DNA from: G963668605 sp963668605
GTDB taxonomy: Bacteria > Acidobacteriota > Terriglobia > Bryobacterales > Bryobacteraceae
Assembly (NCBI GenBank): GCA_963668605.1
Contig: OY764903.1
Coordinates: 2,852,001 to 2,916,000, forward strand
Length of the DNA stretch: 64,000 nucleotides
Direction of reading: 5' to 3'
The notes below the pieces were generated by a model. It did no database searches. It had not been told where the DNA came from and saw only the letters and a list, made by a program, of their open reading frames with translations. Position 1 is the first letter of the stretch; every line of letters starts with the position of its first letter. Of the stretch, positions 26,738-37,559 are shown one piece after another. The position numbers were made by a program, and so were the translations under genes.

Positions 26738-28189
26738 CTATGCTTCCGCCGCGGCCAGCCGGATCTCGACCTCAAGTCCCGAGGGTTGCCGGTTGCGGCA
26801 TCGCACTGCTCCCCGGCAGGCCTCTACACAGTTGCGGACAATCGCCAACCCTAGTCCCATGCCGCCTGTTTCAGGGCTTCTCGAAGGATCAACGCGGTAA
26901 AACGGGGCAAAAACCTGCTCCAGGCTTTCCTCGGGAACTCCAGGGCCATTGTCCGCGACAGTCAGGTAGACTGAGTCCTGCTCGGCACGGGCGGTAATCT
27001 GGATCGGCCCGGCATGCCCGGCATACCGGATGGCGTTGCGGACGACGTTGGACAGCGCCCGGAAAAGGTACTCCGGCTCGGCCTGTACAATCAGCTTGTC
27101 GTCCACCGAAATCATGGCCGCGACTTGAGCATCAGCTTCCCGCTCCATGACTCGGGTCACAGTCGCAGCCAGGTTCACCGGGACCAGCTTGATATCCAGA
27201 GCGTCTATCCCTGCCTTCGAAAACGACAACAGTTCGTTCACCAGCGCCGACATGTGGTGAACTTCTTCCTGGATGTCCGCAACAGCCGCGCGCTGGTCCT
27301 CACTCACGCGCCGTTCCAGATTGCCCAGCCCAAACTGGATCGTTGCAATCGGATTGCTAAGCTCATGGGCGATTCCTCTGAGGAAGGCTCGCTGGCCGTT
27401 GACGAAGCCCGAAAGCCGCTCTGCCATCCGGTTCACCGCTGCACTGAGTTGCCCGATTTCGTCGCGGCGGCGGTCCGGCACGTGAACTTCAAAACGGCCT
27501 TCCGCAATCTGGCTGGCCGCGCGCGTCGTCTGTGAAATCGACCGTGTCATGCCCTGGATAAACGGAAGCCAGCACGCGACGGAGATGACGATCACCGCAA
27601 CGCCAATGGTGAGCCACGGTGTAGGGTCGAAAAAGAGCGGACTTGCAAGCAGTGCCGGTGACATCATCAGGAGAGTCCCCGGATGAGGGTTCTCCTGGCG
27701 ATCGCGCCGTATCGGGATGCGCGCTCCTGCCCAGTACTCTGTCGGCTCGGTGGTCGCCGTCAAGAACAACGGAGGAGCCGGCCCGCGTTGTTCGCGGCCT
27801 TTTTGCGGAGGCGGCGCACCTCGCTCCCCGGGTCCCCCGCGGCCGCGAGATCCCCTTTCTGGAATGCGTTCCGCAACCTGCCTCGGCAGCGGAAAGTCCG
27901 GCCCGGCCACCCGTGTCCCGAACTCATCGAATAGAACGAACTCCACGCGCTGGCTCTGCGCATATCGGGTCAGCACATGATTCCACTCTTCGGGCTTTGC
28001 TTCCTCCAACTCCAGCGCGATGGCGTGCGCCACACTCATGATGCGATTCTGCGCGGGTGCGAGCAGGAACGATCCCGAATCCACGCGGAATTGCGCCCTC
28101 ACGATCATCCACAGAGCCAGCGCGAGCAGACAGAGATTCAAAAACGCCAGCGCAAGGACCTTCGAGTACAGAGGCAGCCGCGGCCTCAT
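26738..28189 (-). CDS. Sensor histidine kinase, CpxA-like
   Basis: 483 residues. Membrane segments lie at about 10-31 and 190-212, bracketing a periplasmic loop of about 155 residues. That loop contains an RG/PG-rich stretch (about 111-140, RGRGGPGERGAPPPQKG). A HAMP domain (about 213-265) is followed by HisKA with the phospho-acceptor at about H275 (IAHELSNP) and an HATPase domain with VRNAIRYAG, DNGPGVP and GGMGLGLAI. It overlaps the response-regulator gene by 4 bp, so the two form one operon. It is expected to phosphorylate that regulator in response to an envelope signal. Confidence 0.85.
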   Translation of the reverse strand: MRPRLPLYSKVLALAFLNLCLLALALWMIVRAQFRVDSGSFLLAPAQNRIMSVAHAIALELEEAKPEEWNHVLTRYAQSQRVEFVLFDEFGTRVAGPDFPLPRQVAERIPERGSRGRGGPGERGAPPPQKGREQRGPAPPLFLTATTEPTEYWAGARIPIRRDRQENPHPGTLLMMSPALLASPLFFDPTPWLTIGVAVIVISVACWLPFIQGMTRSISQTTRAASQIAEGRFEVHVPDRRRDEIGQLSAAVNRMAERLSGFVNGQRAFLRGIAHELSNPIATIQFGLGNLERRVSEDQRAAVADIQEEVHHMSALVNELLSFSKAGIDALDIKLVPVNLAATVTRVMEREADAQVAAMISVDDKLIVQAEPEYLFRALSNVVRNAIRYAGHAGPIQITARAEQDSVYLTVADNGPGVPEESLEQVFAPFYRVDPSRSPETGGMGLGLAIVRNCVEACRGAVRCRNRQPSGLEVEIRLAAAEA

Positions 28190-28932
28190 CTCTCCGCCTC
28201 TTTGTCCGGATTGCGGAGCAAGTAGCCTGCCGATCGGACCGTCACGATAAAGCGCGGGGACTTTGGTTCGTCGCCAAGTTTGCGCCGCAGCGACGAGATG
28301 TGGACGTCAATTGAGCGGTCGAAAGATTCAAAATCGCGATCGGCTACTTCCAGTAGCAACCGTTCCCGCGTCTTCACGCGCCCGCAATCCCGCGCCAGGC
28401 AGAGCAGGAGGTCGAATTCCGTCGGCGTAAGCGCCAAAGGCTGATCGTAGAGGTAGGCCTGGCGCATCTCGGGCTCCACCCTTAGCGCGCCCACTTCGAT
28501 GGCCGGTTGCGGCGCCTGCCGAGCGTGCAGAGCCGTGATCATCGATCGCCGAATGACTGCCCGCAGCCGTGCTAGCAGTTCTCGCGGCGAAAACGTCTTC
28601 GGGATGTAATCGTCCGCGCCCAATTCCAGGCCCGCAATCCGATCCGGAGCCTCCCCGCGCCCCGTCAACATCAAGACCGGTACGGTGGACTGCTTCCGAA
28701 GCTGCTTCAGCACCGCAAAACCGTCCATCCCTGGAAGCATAACGTCGAGGATCACGGCTTGAAATTCCTCTCCAAGCGCCTTCTCGAGCCCATCCGGCCC
28801 TGTGTGGGCCAAAGACACGTCGTATCCTACGGGTTCCAGATACTCCTTCACCATCCGGCAAAGCTTCGGGTTGTCATCCACCAGCAGCAGCCGTGCGCCC
28901 GCTGCGGGGATCTGGTCGAGAACGCTGTCCAT
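28186..28932 (-). CDS. Response regulator, OmpR/CpxR family
   Basis: 248 residues. The receiver domain (about 13-130) has the acidic pair D19/D20, phospho-acceptor D63 (ILDVMLPGMDG), T90 and K112. A winged-helix DNA-binding domain covers about 145-240 (LALTPTEFDLLLCLA, SIDVHISSLRRKLGD, VRSAGYLL). It is closest in type to CpxR-like regulators. A perfect GTAAA-N6-GTAAA site 45 bp upstream suggests autoregulation, as in the Cpx system. It is co-transcribed with the histidine kinase through a 4-bp overlap. Confidence 0.88.
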   Translation of the reverse strand: MDSVLDQIPAAGARLLLVDDNPKLCRMVKEYLEPVGYDVSLAHTGPDGLEKALGEEFQAVILDVMLPGMDGFAVLKQLRKQSTVPVLMLTGRGEAPDRIAGLELGADDYIPKTFSPRELLARLRAVIRRSMITALHARQAPQPAIEVGALRVEPEMRQAYLYDQPLALTPTEFDLLLCLARDCGRVKTRERLLLEVADRDFESFDRSIDVHISSLRRKLGDEPKSPRFIVTVRSAGYLLRNPDKEAER

Positions 28933-28976
28933 GGCCTTATATACGATACTCCAGAAATGGTTAAGTGTCCGGCTCT

Positions 28977-28992
28977 TTTACGGTTCCTTTAC
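28977..28992 (-). promoter_or_regulatory. CpxR-like tandem operator, site 4
   Basis: On the minus strand this reads GTAAAGGAACCGTAAA, again with 11-bp spacing between repeats. It lies 45 bp upstream of the response-regulator ATG and shares GTAAAGGA with sites 1 and 2. Repetition of the same arrangement before four genes of one locus makes chance unlikely. Confidence 0.65.
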
Positions 28993-29146
28993 AGGATGGT
29001 CGGGCTTGCCCGTACAATACTCATACGGCGCGAGCGTAGTGCCTTAGCAGCCGCCCAGACGCTCTTCACAGCGCATGCCTGTCCATGGCGAATTACCAAA
29101 TCGGCCTGAATTCCGTCGCTTGTGAGGTATTGTTACCATTGCCGGG

Positions 29147-30233
29147 ATGCGCGACTTCATCATCCTGTTCGTTCATGTGATCGTCACCGTGGTCCGACTG
29201 GTAGGGCCGGGCGGACTCCGTTCCGTGGTTGCCGAATCCGCGCTGATCCGGCATCAACTGTTGATCCTTAATCGCCGGAGCAAGCGTGCGCCCAACCTGC
29301 GCGCCACGGATCGCATTGCCGCTGGTTTGTTCACCCTTTTCATGCGCCCGGCACGCATCCTCCGTTCCGCCATTGTTCTGAAGCCCTCCACCTTGCTCCA
29401 TCTGCACAGCCTGTTCAGGAAACGCAAGTACCGCCTGCTGTTTTCGACCCAGCGCGGGCGTCGACCCGGCCCGAAGGGACCGAACCAAGAACTCATCGAC
29501 GCCGTCGTGGCCATGAAGCGGTTCAATCCCAGTTGGGGCTGTCCTCGCATTGCCCAGCAGATCGCGTTGGCTTTCGGCGTCGAGATCGATAAGGATGTGG
29601 TTCGCCGCATCCTGAGCGCTCGCTACCGTCCGGAATGGGATTCAGCGGGCCCATCCTGGCTGACGTTTCTCGGCCACATGAAGGACAGTTTGTGGAGTTG
29701 CGATTTGTTCCGATGCGAATCCGCCACTTTGAGAACCCATTGGGTTCTCGTTGTGATGGATCAATTCACGCGTCGCATCATTAGGGTTTGGCGTCCACAG
29801 CGGCGCCGTGGACGGAGTGGCGCTGTGCTGCATGTTCCGTCGTGCGATTCGCGGACAAGGTCTGCCCAAATACCTCAGCTCGGATCATGATCCGCTGTAT
29901 CGGTTCCACCAATGGAAAGCCAATCTTCGAGTACTCGAGGTGACGGAGATCAAGACTGTCCCATACGTACCGCTGTCGCATCTGTTCGTAGAGCGGCTGA
30001 TTGGGACGCTTCGGCGCGAGTACCTCGACCGGACCCTGTTCTGGACGACCGTCGATCTGGATGCAAAACTAACCGAGTTCCAACATTACTATAACGGCCA
30101 TCGAACGCATGCCGGGTTGGAAGGAGGCCTGCCAGAACCGGATGCTGACGGATCGTCATCACCAATCGATTTCAGATCTTACCGGTGGCGAAGACATTGT
30201 CGAGGGCTGTATCAGACGCCAATCGCCGCATGA
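29147..30233 (+). pseudogene. Frameshifted rve-type integrase/transposase
   Basis: Two overlapping frames together make one integrase. The first (from 29147) gives the helical lead, an HTH segment (NPSWGCPRIAQQIALAFGV) and the first catalytic Asp (WSCDLFRCES). The second gives SSDHDPLYRF (second Asp) and VERLIGTLRREYLDRT (Glu), ending in the typical CRGLYQTPIAA. The reading frame changes near 29783, where deleting one base of ATTAGGG restores RRII-GFGVHSGAVDG continuity. No programmed-slippage sequence is evident, so I call it a one-base insertion. No inverted repeats were identified. It truncates the methyltransferase remnant that follows. Confidence 0.7.
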
Positions 30234-30235
30234 TT

Positions 30236-30802
30236 TATGAATTCGCCATGGACAGGCTGCGATACTCGCCGTCGAAATGCTTCGAGACCTTCGCCTTCCC
30301 TGAAGGACTCTGGCAAACCGCCAACCCCGCCCTTGCCACCCTCGGGGAGCGTTACCACGAGCACCGCAAGTCCCTGATGCTTTCCCTCTGCCTCGGGCTC
30401 ACGGACATCTACAACCTCTTCCACGCCCGCGACCTCACCCCCACGAAGGTCGCCAAAGTGAGCAAGAAGTCCGCTGATGAATCCGAACGTGGCTACGAAG
30501 GACTGCTCGAACTGCGCCGGCTTCATATCGAACTCGACCTCGCCATTCGCGACGCCTACGGCTGGCAGAATCTCCTCCTCGAGCATGCCTTCTACGAAGT
30601 CGAAACCCTCGCCGAAAACGACCGCATTCGCTACACGATCAGCCCCGCCGCGCGCAAGGAACTCCTCCGCCGACTGCTAGCTTTGAACCATGCCTGTGCA
30701 GAAGTCGAGAAAGCCGCGACGAAGCCCACGAAACCGAAACGCGGCAAGAAGGCGCCGACACCAAACGACGAACAAATAGAGATTTTTCCGAAAGAGGGCT
30801 GA
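30236..30802 (+). pseudogene. C-terminal remnant of a restriction-modification DNA methyltransferase (Eco57I/MmeI-like)
   Basis: About 188 residues of the C-terminal region of large class I DNA methyltransferases of type IIG/Eco57I-like systems are present. Visible features are LRYSPSKCFETFAFPEGL, LCLGLTDIYNLFHARDLTP, LRRLHIELDLAIRDAYGW and a basic tail ending EIFPKEG. The SAM-binding and NPPY catalytic parts are missing; the sequence is cut by the integrase whose stop lies at 30233. No methyltransferase 5' half is found on the other side of the integrase, so a deletion accompanied the insertion. It neighbours rloAB-type defence genes. Confidence 0.65.
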
Positions 30803-30950
30803 GAACGCAGGCGTGCCTTCTAACTGATCAGGCGAGATTTTTCTTCGCCAACGCTTCTTTCTTCTTCCTGTCCTTGAGGTATCCGTCAACCGATGACGTG
30901 TCGCCACAAGAGCGTGTGTGCCAACTCGACCTGGCCGTGCCGGTGCTGAA

Positions 30951-31625
30951 TCAAGCACTTAGAGTAGTTAACAGTTTCACAAGATCTGCAACTGCGGTAT
31001 AGGGCTCAGGATCGCTGTAGGCGGTAAACCTCGCAGCCAACCGCTCGGCTCGTTGCATCGCTATGTTGAGATGTTCGCGCGTCACGGCAAATGCGCCCCG
31101 CTGGCCTTTCTGATAATCGGGAATGTGTTGTTTGAGTCGTTGCAGCACCTCATCCCGATGAAGTGGAGCCTGAACGTCGTCGAAGTGGAGCAATAGCCAC
31201 AACTCGAAAGAAGGCACAGACGCTATGGCCTTGAAACTCACGGCTTGCTTAGCATCGTTGCGTAGCTTGTTGTGTAGCGAATTGGCCAGCTTCAGTGCGT
31301 CGCAATAGGTCGTATGATCGTCACGGTCGAATACTGCGAAAACCTGCTCGAACGCTCTCGGCTGGATCCGTCTGTTCCGGTCGCCCCTCTCGAATAATTC
31401 TCGGGCGTAATTCACTACCTGGATTGGCTGAGTTCCGAGTCTGCTTGGCCACACTTGCACATTGGTGGCATGCAAACGGTGGAAACTGCGGATTTCGCCA
31501 AAGTAGTTTGGCTCGGTCTTGCTGCCCTCAGAAACGATCAGGATGCGGTCATAGCTGGCCCGTCGAGCCTGTTTTCGTTCTAGTTGCTTGCGCTGCCGAG
31601 CTTTGGGGGAGTTGTCGCGGCCCAT
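30951..31625 (-). CDS. rloB: RloB-family protein (AbiLii-like)
   Basis: 224 residues. A basic N-terminus (SPKARQRKQLERKQARR) precedes a RloB domain: ILIVSEGSKTEPNYFGEI (acidic TOPRIM-like strand), VFAVFDRDDHTTY (second acidic motif) and SVPSFELWLLLHFDD. The family is thought to have a TOPRIM-type nuclease fold and pairs with an AAA ATPase. The ATG overlaps the ATPase stop codon by one base (TAATG). Together they resemble RloAB and the AbiL abortive-infection system of lactococci. It likely acts as the nuclease or effector in an anti-phage response; this is inferred from family and context. Confidence 0.8.
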   Translation of the reverse strand: MGRDNSPKARQRKQLERKQARRASYDRILIVSEGSKTEPNYFGEIRSFHRLHATNVQVWPSRLGTQPIQVVNYARELFERGDRNRRIQPRAFEQVFAVFDRDDHTTYCDALKLANSLHNKLRNDAKQAVSFKAIASVPSFELWLLLHFDDVQAPLHRDEVLQRLKQHIPDYQKGQRGAFAVTREHLNIAMQRAERLAARFTAYSDPEPYTAVADLVKLLTTLSA

Positions 31626-32893
31626 TATGGCTCCAACTCCATCGGATCGGTTAGGTACGGCAGCCCGCCATAGCGCCCCATCAGGTAGCCACGCTCAAGG
31701 GCTTCGTTCTTGCGAGGTTTGAACTCTGATAGGCTGATCAAGCTGGATGCCTGGTCGCGATCTTTCTCAGCAAACCAGACCTGATCACGACGGAGAAGAT
31801 CTGGTGCATCAAGTAGCGAGGTGTCGTGTGTGGTGAAAATAAGCTGAGCACCACCAGTATTGCAGGCTGGCCGGTGAAACAGTTGCACGAGTCGGCGTAC
31901 CAACATCGTGTGTAAGCTGGTGTCGAGCTCATCAACTACCAGCGTCAGACCTTTCTTAAGGATATCGAGCACCGGGCCGGCCAAGAACAACAGGTTACGC
32001 GTGCCGTTCGATTCGTCGGCGAGATCGAACACGGCTTTGCCATGCTCGGTGACATGATGAAAACGCAACTGGCTCTCTTGGACCTCTTCGGCTCGTACTT
32101 CGGGCTTACCAGTGGCTCGGTCGAAGTGGATTGTCTGACCGGGCACTTTTCGGGTGATGACATTGATGTCGGCGATGCTGATATCGGCTGACGTGAGGAA
32201 ATCGCACATTTCCTTGCGCTTTTCGGACTGCTGCAAGCTCTGCACGGAGAACTGCGGAGCCAATGGCGATGCTTCATTGATGATGACTAGTCGATTGTTA
32301 AACCAGTCAAACACGGATCGCAGTTGTTCACTGTTGAGCTGTGCTGCCATCGATAGAAACAAAGAGTTGGTACGTGTGGCACCCTCCCAGACGTTCTTTT
32401 GCCCTTTGAGGCCGGAGCCGAACTCGTAGACGTCTTTGCCGCTGTCATTGTCCAGATGCCGATCAAACCAACGCTGTGGTTTGAACGCCTTGTAGACCAG
32501 TAGGTGCTCACTGACAATGCATTGGCTGTTCAGCGCAAAGCCGTACTGGTAACGAACACCATCGAGCAGAAAGGTGACCTCGAACTCAGTGGGTCGGCTG
32601 GCTGATTCGCCATCCAAGCGGAATGGCTGAACGCTGAAGGTCTGCCCTGGCTGCATCACCGTGGCTGATCCGACCACAACCCCGCGCATGTATTGCAACG
32701 CCTTGATTAGGTTGGACTTGCCGCCCGCATTAGCACCATAGACGACGGCGCTCCGCAATACGGCAGGTACGGCACTGACGCCCGTTTGCAGAGTGTTGGT
32801 GTCCAGTAGCGTTTTGTCCTTGGACGCGACGAGGCTGAGGACCTGCTCGTCACGCAAGGAGCGGAAGTTTTTGACACGAAACTCTATCAGCAT
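31625..32893 (-). CDS. rloA: RloA-like AAA/ABC-type ATPase (AbiLi-like)
   Basis: 422 residues from the ATG at 32891-32893, preceded by GGTGA; in-frame ATGs lie further upstream. The N-terminus FRVKNFRSL is typical of the AAA_15/21 class. The Walker A motif is GANAGGKS at 53-60 and the Walker B/D-loop region reads LTLVVDELDTSLHTMLV, followed by LIFTTHDTSLLD. It is expected to be a soluble ATPase that senses infection and controls RloB. The gene sits in an insertion-rich patch beside a methyltransferase remnant. The AT-rich upstream DNA contrasts with the rest of the window and suggests transfer. Confidence 0.82.
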   Translation of the reverse strand: MLIEFRVKNFRSLRDEQVLSLVASKDKTLLDTNTLQTGVSAVPAVLRSAVVYGANAGGKSNLIKALQYMRGVVVGSATVMQPGQTFSVQPFRLDGESASRPTEFEVTFLLDGVRYQYGFALNSQCIVSEHLLVYKAFKPQRWFDRHLDNDSGKDVYEFGSGLKGQKNVWEGATRTNSLFLSMAAQLNSEQLRSVFDWFNNRLVIINEASPLAPQFSVQSLQQSEKRKEMCDFLTSADISIADINVITRKVPGQTIHFDRATGKPEVRAEEVQESQLRFHHVTEHGKAVFDLADESNGTRNLLFLAGPVLDILKKGLTLVVDELDTSLHTMLVRRLVQLFHRPACNTGGAQLIFTTHDTSLLDAPDLLRRDQVWFAEKDRDQASSLISLSEFKPRKNEALERGYLMGRYGGLPYLTDPMELEP

Positions 32894-32924
32894 GATATTC
32901 ACCATGAATCCAATAAACATATCA

Positions 32925-32954
32925 ATATTACGCAGATAGTTTGCGAAAAATCAA
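32925..32954 (-). promoter_or_regulatory. Predicted sigma-70 promoter of rloAB
   Basis: On the minus strand TTGATT (32949-32954) is followed after 18 bp by TAATAT (32925-32930), about 30 bp before the rloA ATG. The local DNA is strongly AT-rich. The rest of the interval to the ISL3 left end at 33256 has no supported gene. Confidence 0.45.
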
Positions 32955-33322
32955 TATATTTTTATTCATCATGCAGAATATGTGGAGTTCAGCTCCCGTG
33001 TGGCCGAAGCGAGGGCCCAAGTGAGAAGGAATACAGCAGCTCGACGCCAATGGCGATCGGGCATCCAACGTGGCCGCACAGAAAACTCAGACGCAACGAC
33101 AGCCCTCGGGCTGGCAGGTTGCGCTTGTTGACGGCCCCTTCAACCGTGGCCCCAATGTGCAAACGAGTCGAAGTTCTTAAGTGCTGGCGAGCCAAACCAT
33201 GGTTTTGCAATGACTTCCGGAGTAACATGACTCTGCAAAGTCATAGCACGGAGGCGGCTCTTGATCAATTCCGGGGGCAACCCGTAATCCCAGGTTGGTA
33301 AAACAATCTTGGGAGAAATGAT

Positions 33323-34501
33323 TTGACCGATTCTGAGATCGTCTTGGGGCTGCCCCAATACGAGATTACCGCGATAGAAAGAGCCGGTGGCACGATTACA
33401 ATATCGGCCCGGCATGCCGGGCCGATATCGTGCCCTCACTGCCAAGGTTCTCGCCTGAGAAACAAGGGTTGGTGCCGGAGGTCGGTCCGGCACGATGATT
33501 GGGGGTTTCGCCAATGCGTGTTGCGCCTGCAACTGCGCAAGAGTCTCTGTCGGGACTGCGGGCGCTCGTTTCGCCAGCGCATTCCCGGGATTCAGCCCTT
33601 CCAACGTGCCAGTGAGAGCTTCCAGGAGATGGTTTATCAGCAACACCTGGATGGCATCAACCGGAGTTGTCTGGGCCGCCGCAAGGGCATCGGCGGCGCC
33701 ACCGTGCAGCGCTATTTCCTGCGCCATCTCCAACGCCGCGCCCGCCAGGACCATGCCCCGGTATGCCCTCAGGTCCTGGGCATCGACGAGCACTTCTTCA
33801 CACGCAAGAAGGGCTACGCCACGACCTTGTGCGATCTGAAAAACCATCGCATCTACGACGTCACCCTCGGCCGTTCCGAGGCCGCCTTGGAATCGTATTT
33901 CATTTCTTTAGAAGGCAAAGAACAGGTCCGGGTGGTCTGCATGGACCTGGCTTCGGTCTACCGCGCCATTGTCCGCACGCACTTCCCCAAAGCGGTGATT
34001 GTCGCCGATCGCTTCCACGTCATCCGCCTCATCAACCAGCACTTCCTGGCCTGCTGGCGGGAAATCGATCCGGTCGGCTCCAAACACCGCGGGCTGATCT
34101 CGTTGATGCGGCGTCACCGCCACCACCTCAAGCCCGAGCAGAAAACGCGCCTGTTGGTCTATTTGACCGAGCACCCAGCCCTGAACGTCATCTACCGCTT
34201 CAAACAGCGCCTCTGCTACCTGCTATTGAAGAAACACAAGACCCGCCGCCGCTGCCAAAAGCTCATCCCACGCTTCCTCCTCGCCGTCGACGAACTGCGC
34301 CAGTCCGGACTCGCGCAGCTCGTCACACTCGGCGATACCTTACACGCCTGGAGGGAGGAGATCGCCCGCATGTGGCGCTTCACCCGCAACAACGGAATCA
34401 CCGAGGGCTTCCACAACAAAATGGAAACCATCAGCAGGCAGGCCTACGGCTTTCGCAACTTCGAGAACTACCGGCAACGAGTGCAGGTCTTGTGTGGTTA
34501 A
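33323..34501 (+). CDS. ISL3-family transposase
   Basis: 392 residues. An N-terminal zinc-binding segment (CPHCQG ... CRDCGRSF) is followed by a helix-turn-helix region and the DDE catalytic domain: LGIDEHFFTR, VVCMDLASVYRAIV, VADRFHVIRLINQHF and TEGFHNKMETISRQAYGFRNF. The length is normal for ISL3. The frame is intact, so the element may still be active. A perfect 28-bp palindrome lies within the zinc-finger codons. Confidence 0.9.
   Translation: MTDSEIVLGLPQYEITAIERAGGTITISARHAGPISCPHCQGSRLRNKGWCRRSVRHDDWGFRQCVLRLQLRKSLCRDCGRSFRQRIPGIQPFQRASESFQEMVYQQHLDGINRSCLGRRKGIGGATVQRYFLRHLQRRARQDHAPVCPQVLGIDEHFFTRKKGYATTLCDLKNHRIYDVTLGRSEAALESYFISLEGKEQVRVVCMDLASVYRAIVRTHFPKAVIVADRFHVIRLINQHFLACWREIDPVGSKHRGLISLMRRHRHHLKPEQKTRLLVYLTEHPALNVIYRFKQRLCYLLLKKHKTRRRCQKLIPRFLLAVDELRQSGLAQLVTLGDTLHAWREEIARMWRFTRNNGITEGFHNKMETISRQAYGFRNFENYRQRVQVLCG
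33401..33428. repeat. Perfect 28-bp palindrome within the ISL3 transposase gene
   Basis: Positions 33401-33428 (ATATCGGCCCGGCA and its exact reverse complement) form a perfect inverted repeat without a spacer. GGCACG and CGTGCC extend it on either side after a six-base bulge. It sits about 80 bp after the transposase start codon and would form a strong hairpin in the mRNA, or a cruciform in DNA. Confidence 0.85.
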
Positions 34502-34725
34502 ACTGGTTCTGGGAACGGGAATGCCCCCGCAATTGGCGTAGAGCCGGCGGGAAGGAGAGAAAACGGGCTCGCCGCGTCGACCAAACGTTTTCTCCGTGGC
34601 TGGGCGCAGAGAAGAGGCTCGTCTCGAAATGTTTTGTTTTGTTGCGGATACTGCATGAGAAACGCCGAAGCGTGCACCGGGCGCTGGAGTTAACCACCGG
34701 GCGCTAAATTTTCGTGTAGAAATAG

Positions 34726-34802
<77 letters not shown>

Positions 34803-34892
34803 GCGTTGCGGACTCCTTTATTAAAACAAATGGCCGCGAGGGTGTCAAATTCTTGAGCGGCACTGGGGGCGTGATAAACTTAGATTTTCCTC

Positions 34893-37550
<2,658 letters not shown>

Positions 37551-37559
37551 TGAACGGGA

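Larger units (their letters stand above)
33256..34545 (+). mobile_element. Complete ISL3-family insertion sequence
   Basis: The element is bounded by 24-bp imperfect terminal inverted repeats: left 33256-33279 starting GGCTCTTGATCAATTCC, right 34522-34545, which reads GGCTCTACGCCAATTGC on the minus strand; 19 of 24 positions match. It contains one transposase gene. No clear 8-bp target duplication flanks it (ACGGAGGC versus GGCGGGAA). Its right end is about 180 bp from tRNA-Asn. An 83-bp remnant of the same IS end lies at 7809-7891. Confidence 0.8.

Noticed and set aside
28977..28992. PhoB box as an explanation for the TTTAC repeats, given the phosphoesterases
   Set aside because: PhoB boxes are repeats of CTGTCAT-like 7-mers with 4-bp spacing; the sequence here is GTAAA-N6-GTAAA, which fits CpxR-type sites better.
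30831..30920. Minus-strand peptide ending KDRKKKEALAKKNLA as a gene fragment
   Set aside because: The frame is short and has no supported start or family; it may be a scrap of another defence gene, but I cannot show it.
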